Shown piece by piece: positions 6,484 through 6,493 of a stretch of DNA of 6,493 nt. A program made the translations under genes and the position numbers. This DNA comes from Bordetella parapertussis (GTDB lineage Bacteria > Pseudomonadota > Gammaproteobacteria > Burkholderiales > Burkholderiaceae_B): positions 1 to 6,493 of the forward strand of contig CAMAYM010000129.1 in the NCBI GenBank assembly GCA_945862495.1, written 5' to 3'. Position 1 is the stretch's first letter; each line of letters begins with the position of its first letter. The notes below the pieces were generated by a model. That model saw nothing but the letters and a program-made list of their open reading frames with translations. It searched no databases and had not been told where the DNA came from.

Positions 6484-6493
6484 CAGCGCACAC

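Noticed and set aside
1..6493. A new defence, mobile or other undescribed system
   Set aside because: Every gene is a well known metabolic enzyme at full family length, with no transposase, integrase, toxin or effector domain and no direct-repeat array of CRISPR type.

Overview
The window looks like ordinary chromosomal DNA of a betaproteobacterium, probably Burkholderiales. That placement is an inference: the GlcD, GlcE, GlcF and AroG proteins align closely and without gaps at key sites to my memory of the E. coli proteins, and the order aroG, LDHD-type dehydrogenase, glcD, glcE, glcF fits that group. No search was run. All five genes lie on the minus strand and fill nearly the whole window, so transcription runs from high to low coordinates. 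There are no tRNA or rRNA genes, transposases, CRISPR arrays, phage genes or non-coding stretches above 300 bases.

Layout in the direction of transcription: a short AT-rich leader (6442-6493) with a strong ribosome binding site and a small inverted repeat; a type I, AroG-like DAHP synthase (6441-5368, GTG start); a 54-base spacer made largely of a 14-nt tandem repeat that carries successive ATG codons; an FAD-dependent D-lactate dehydrogenase of the LDHD/DLD1 type (5313-3898); a 60-base spacer with a weak bulged inverted repeat; then glcD (3837-2341), glcE (2337-1237) and glcF (1226 to the window edge), which encode the three glycolate oxidase subunits. glcF is cut by the window edge but appears to lack only its last few codons.

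Functionally, GlcD and GlcE (FAD-fold subunits) and GlcF (iron-sulphur subunit) together oxidise glycolate to glyoxylate and pass electrons to the respiratory chain. The LDHD-type enzyme oxidises D-lactate or a related D-2-hydroxy acid. The four oxidation genes therefore form a D-2-hydroxy-acid module. aroG, the first step of aromatic amino acid synthesis, lies just upstream on the same strand with no visible terminator, so read-through into the module is possible.

No previously undescribed system is evident. The most unusual points are at the junctions: the staggered ATG repeat before the LDHD gene, and the same-frame junction of glcD and glcE separated by one TGA codon followed by C.
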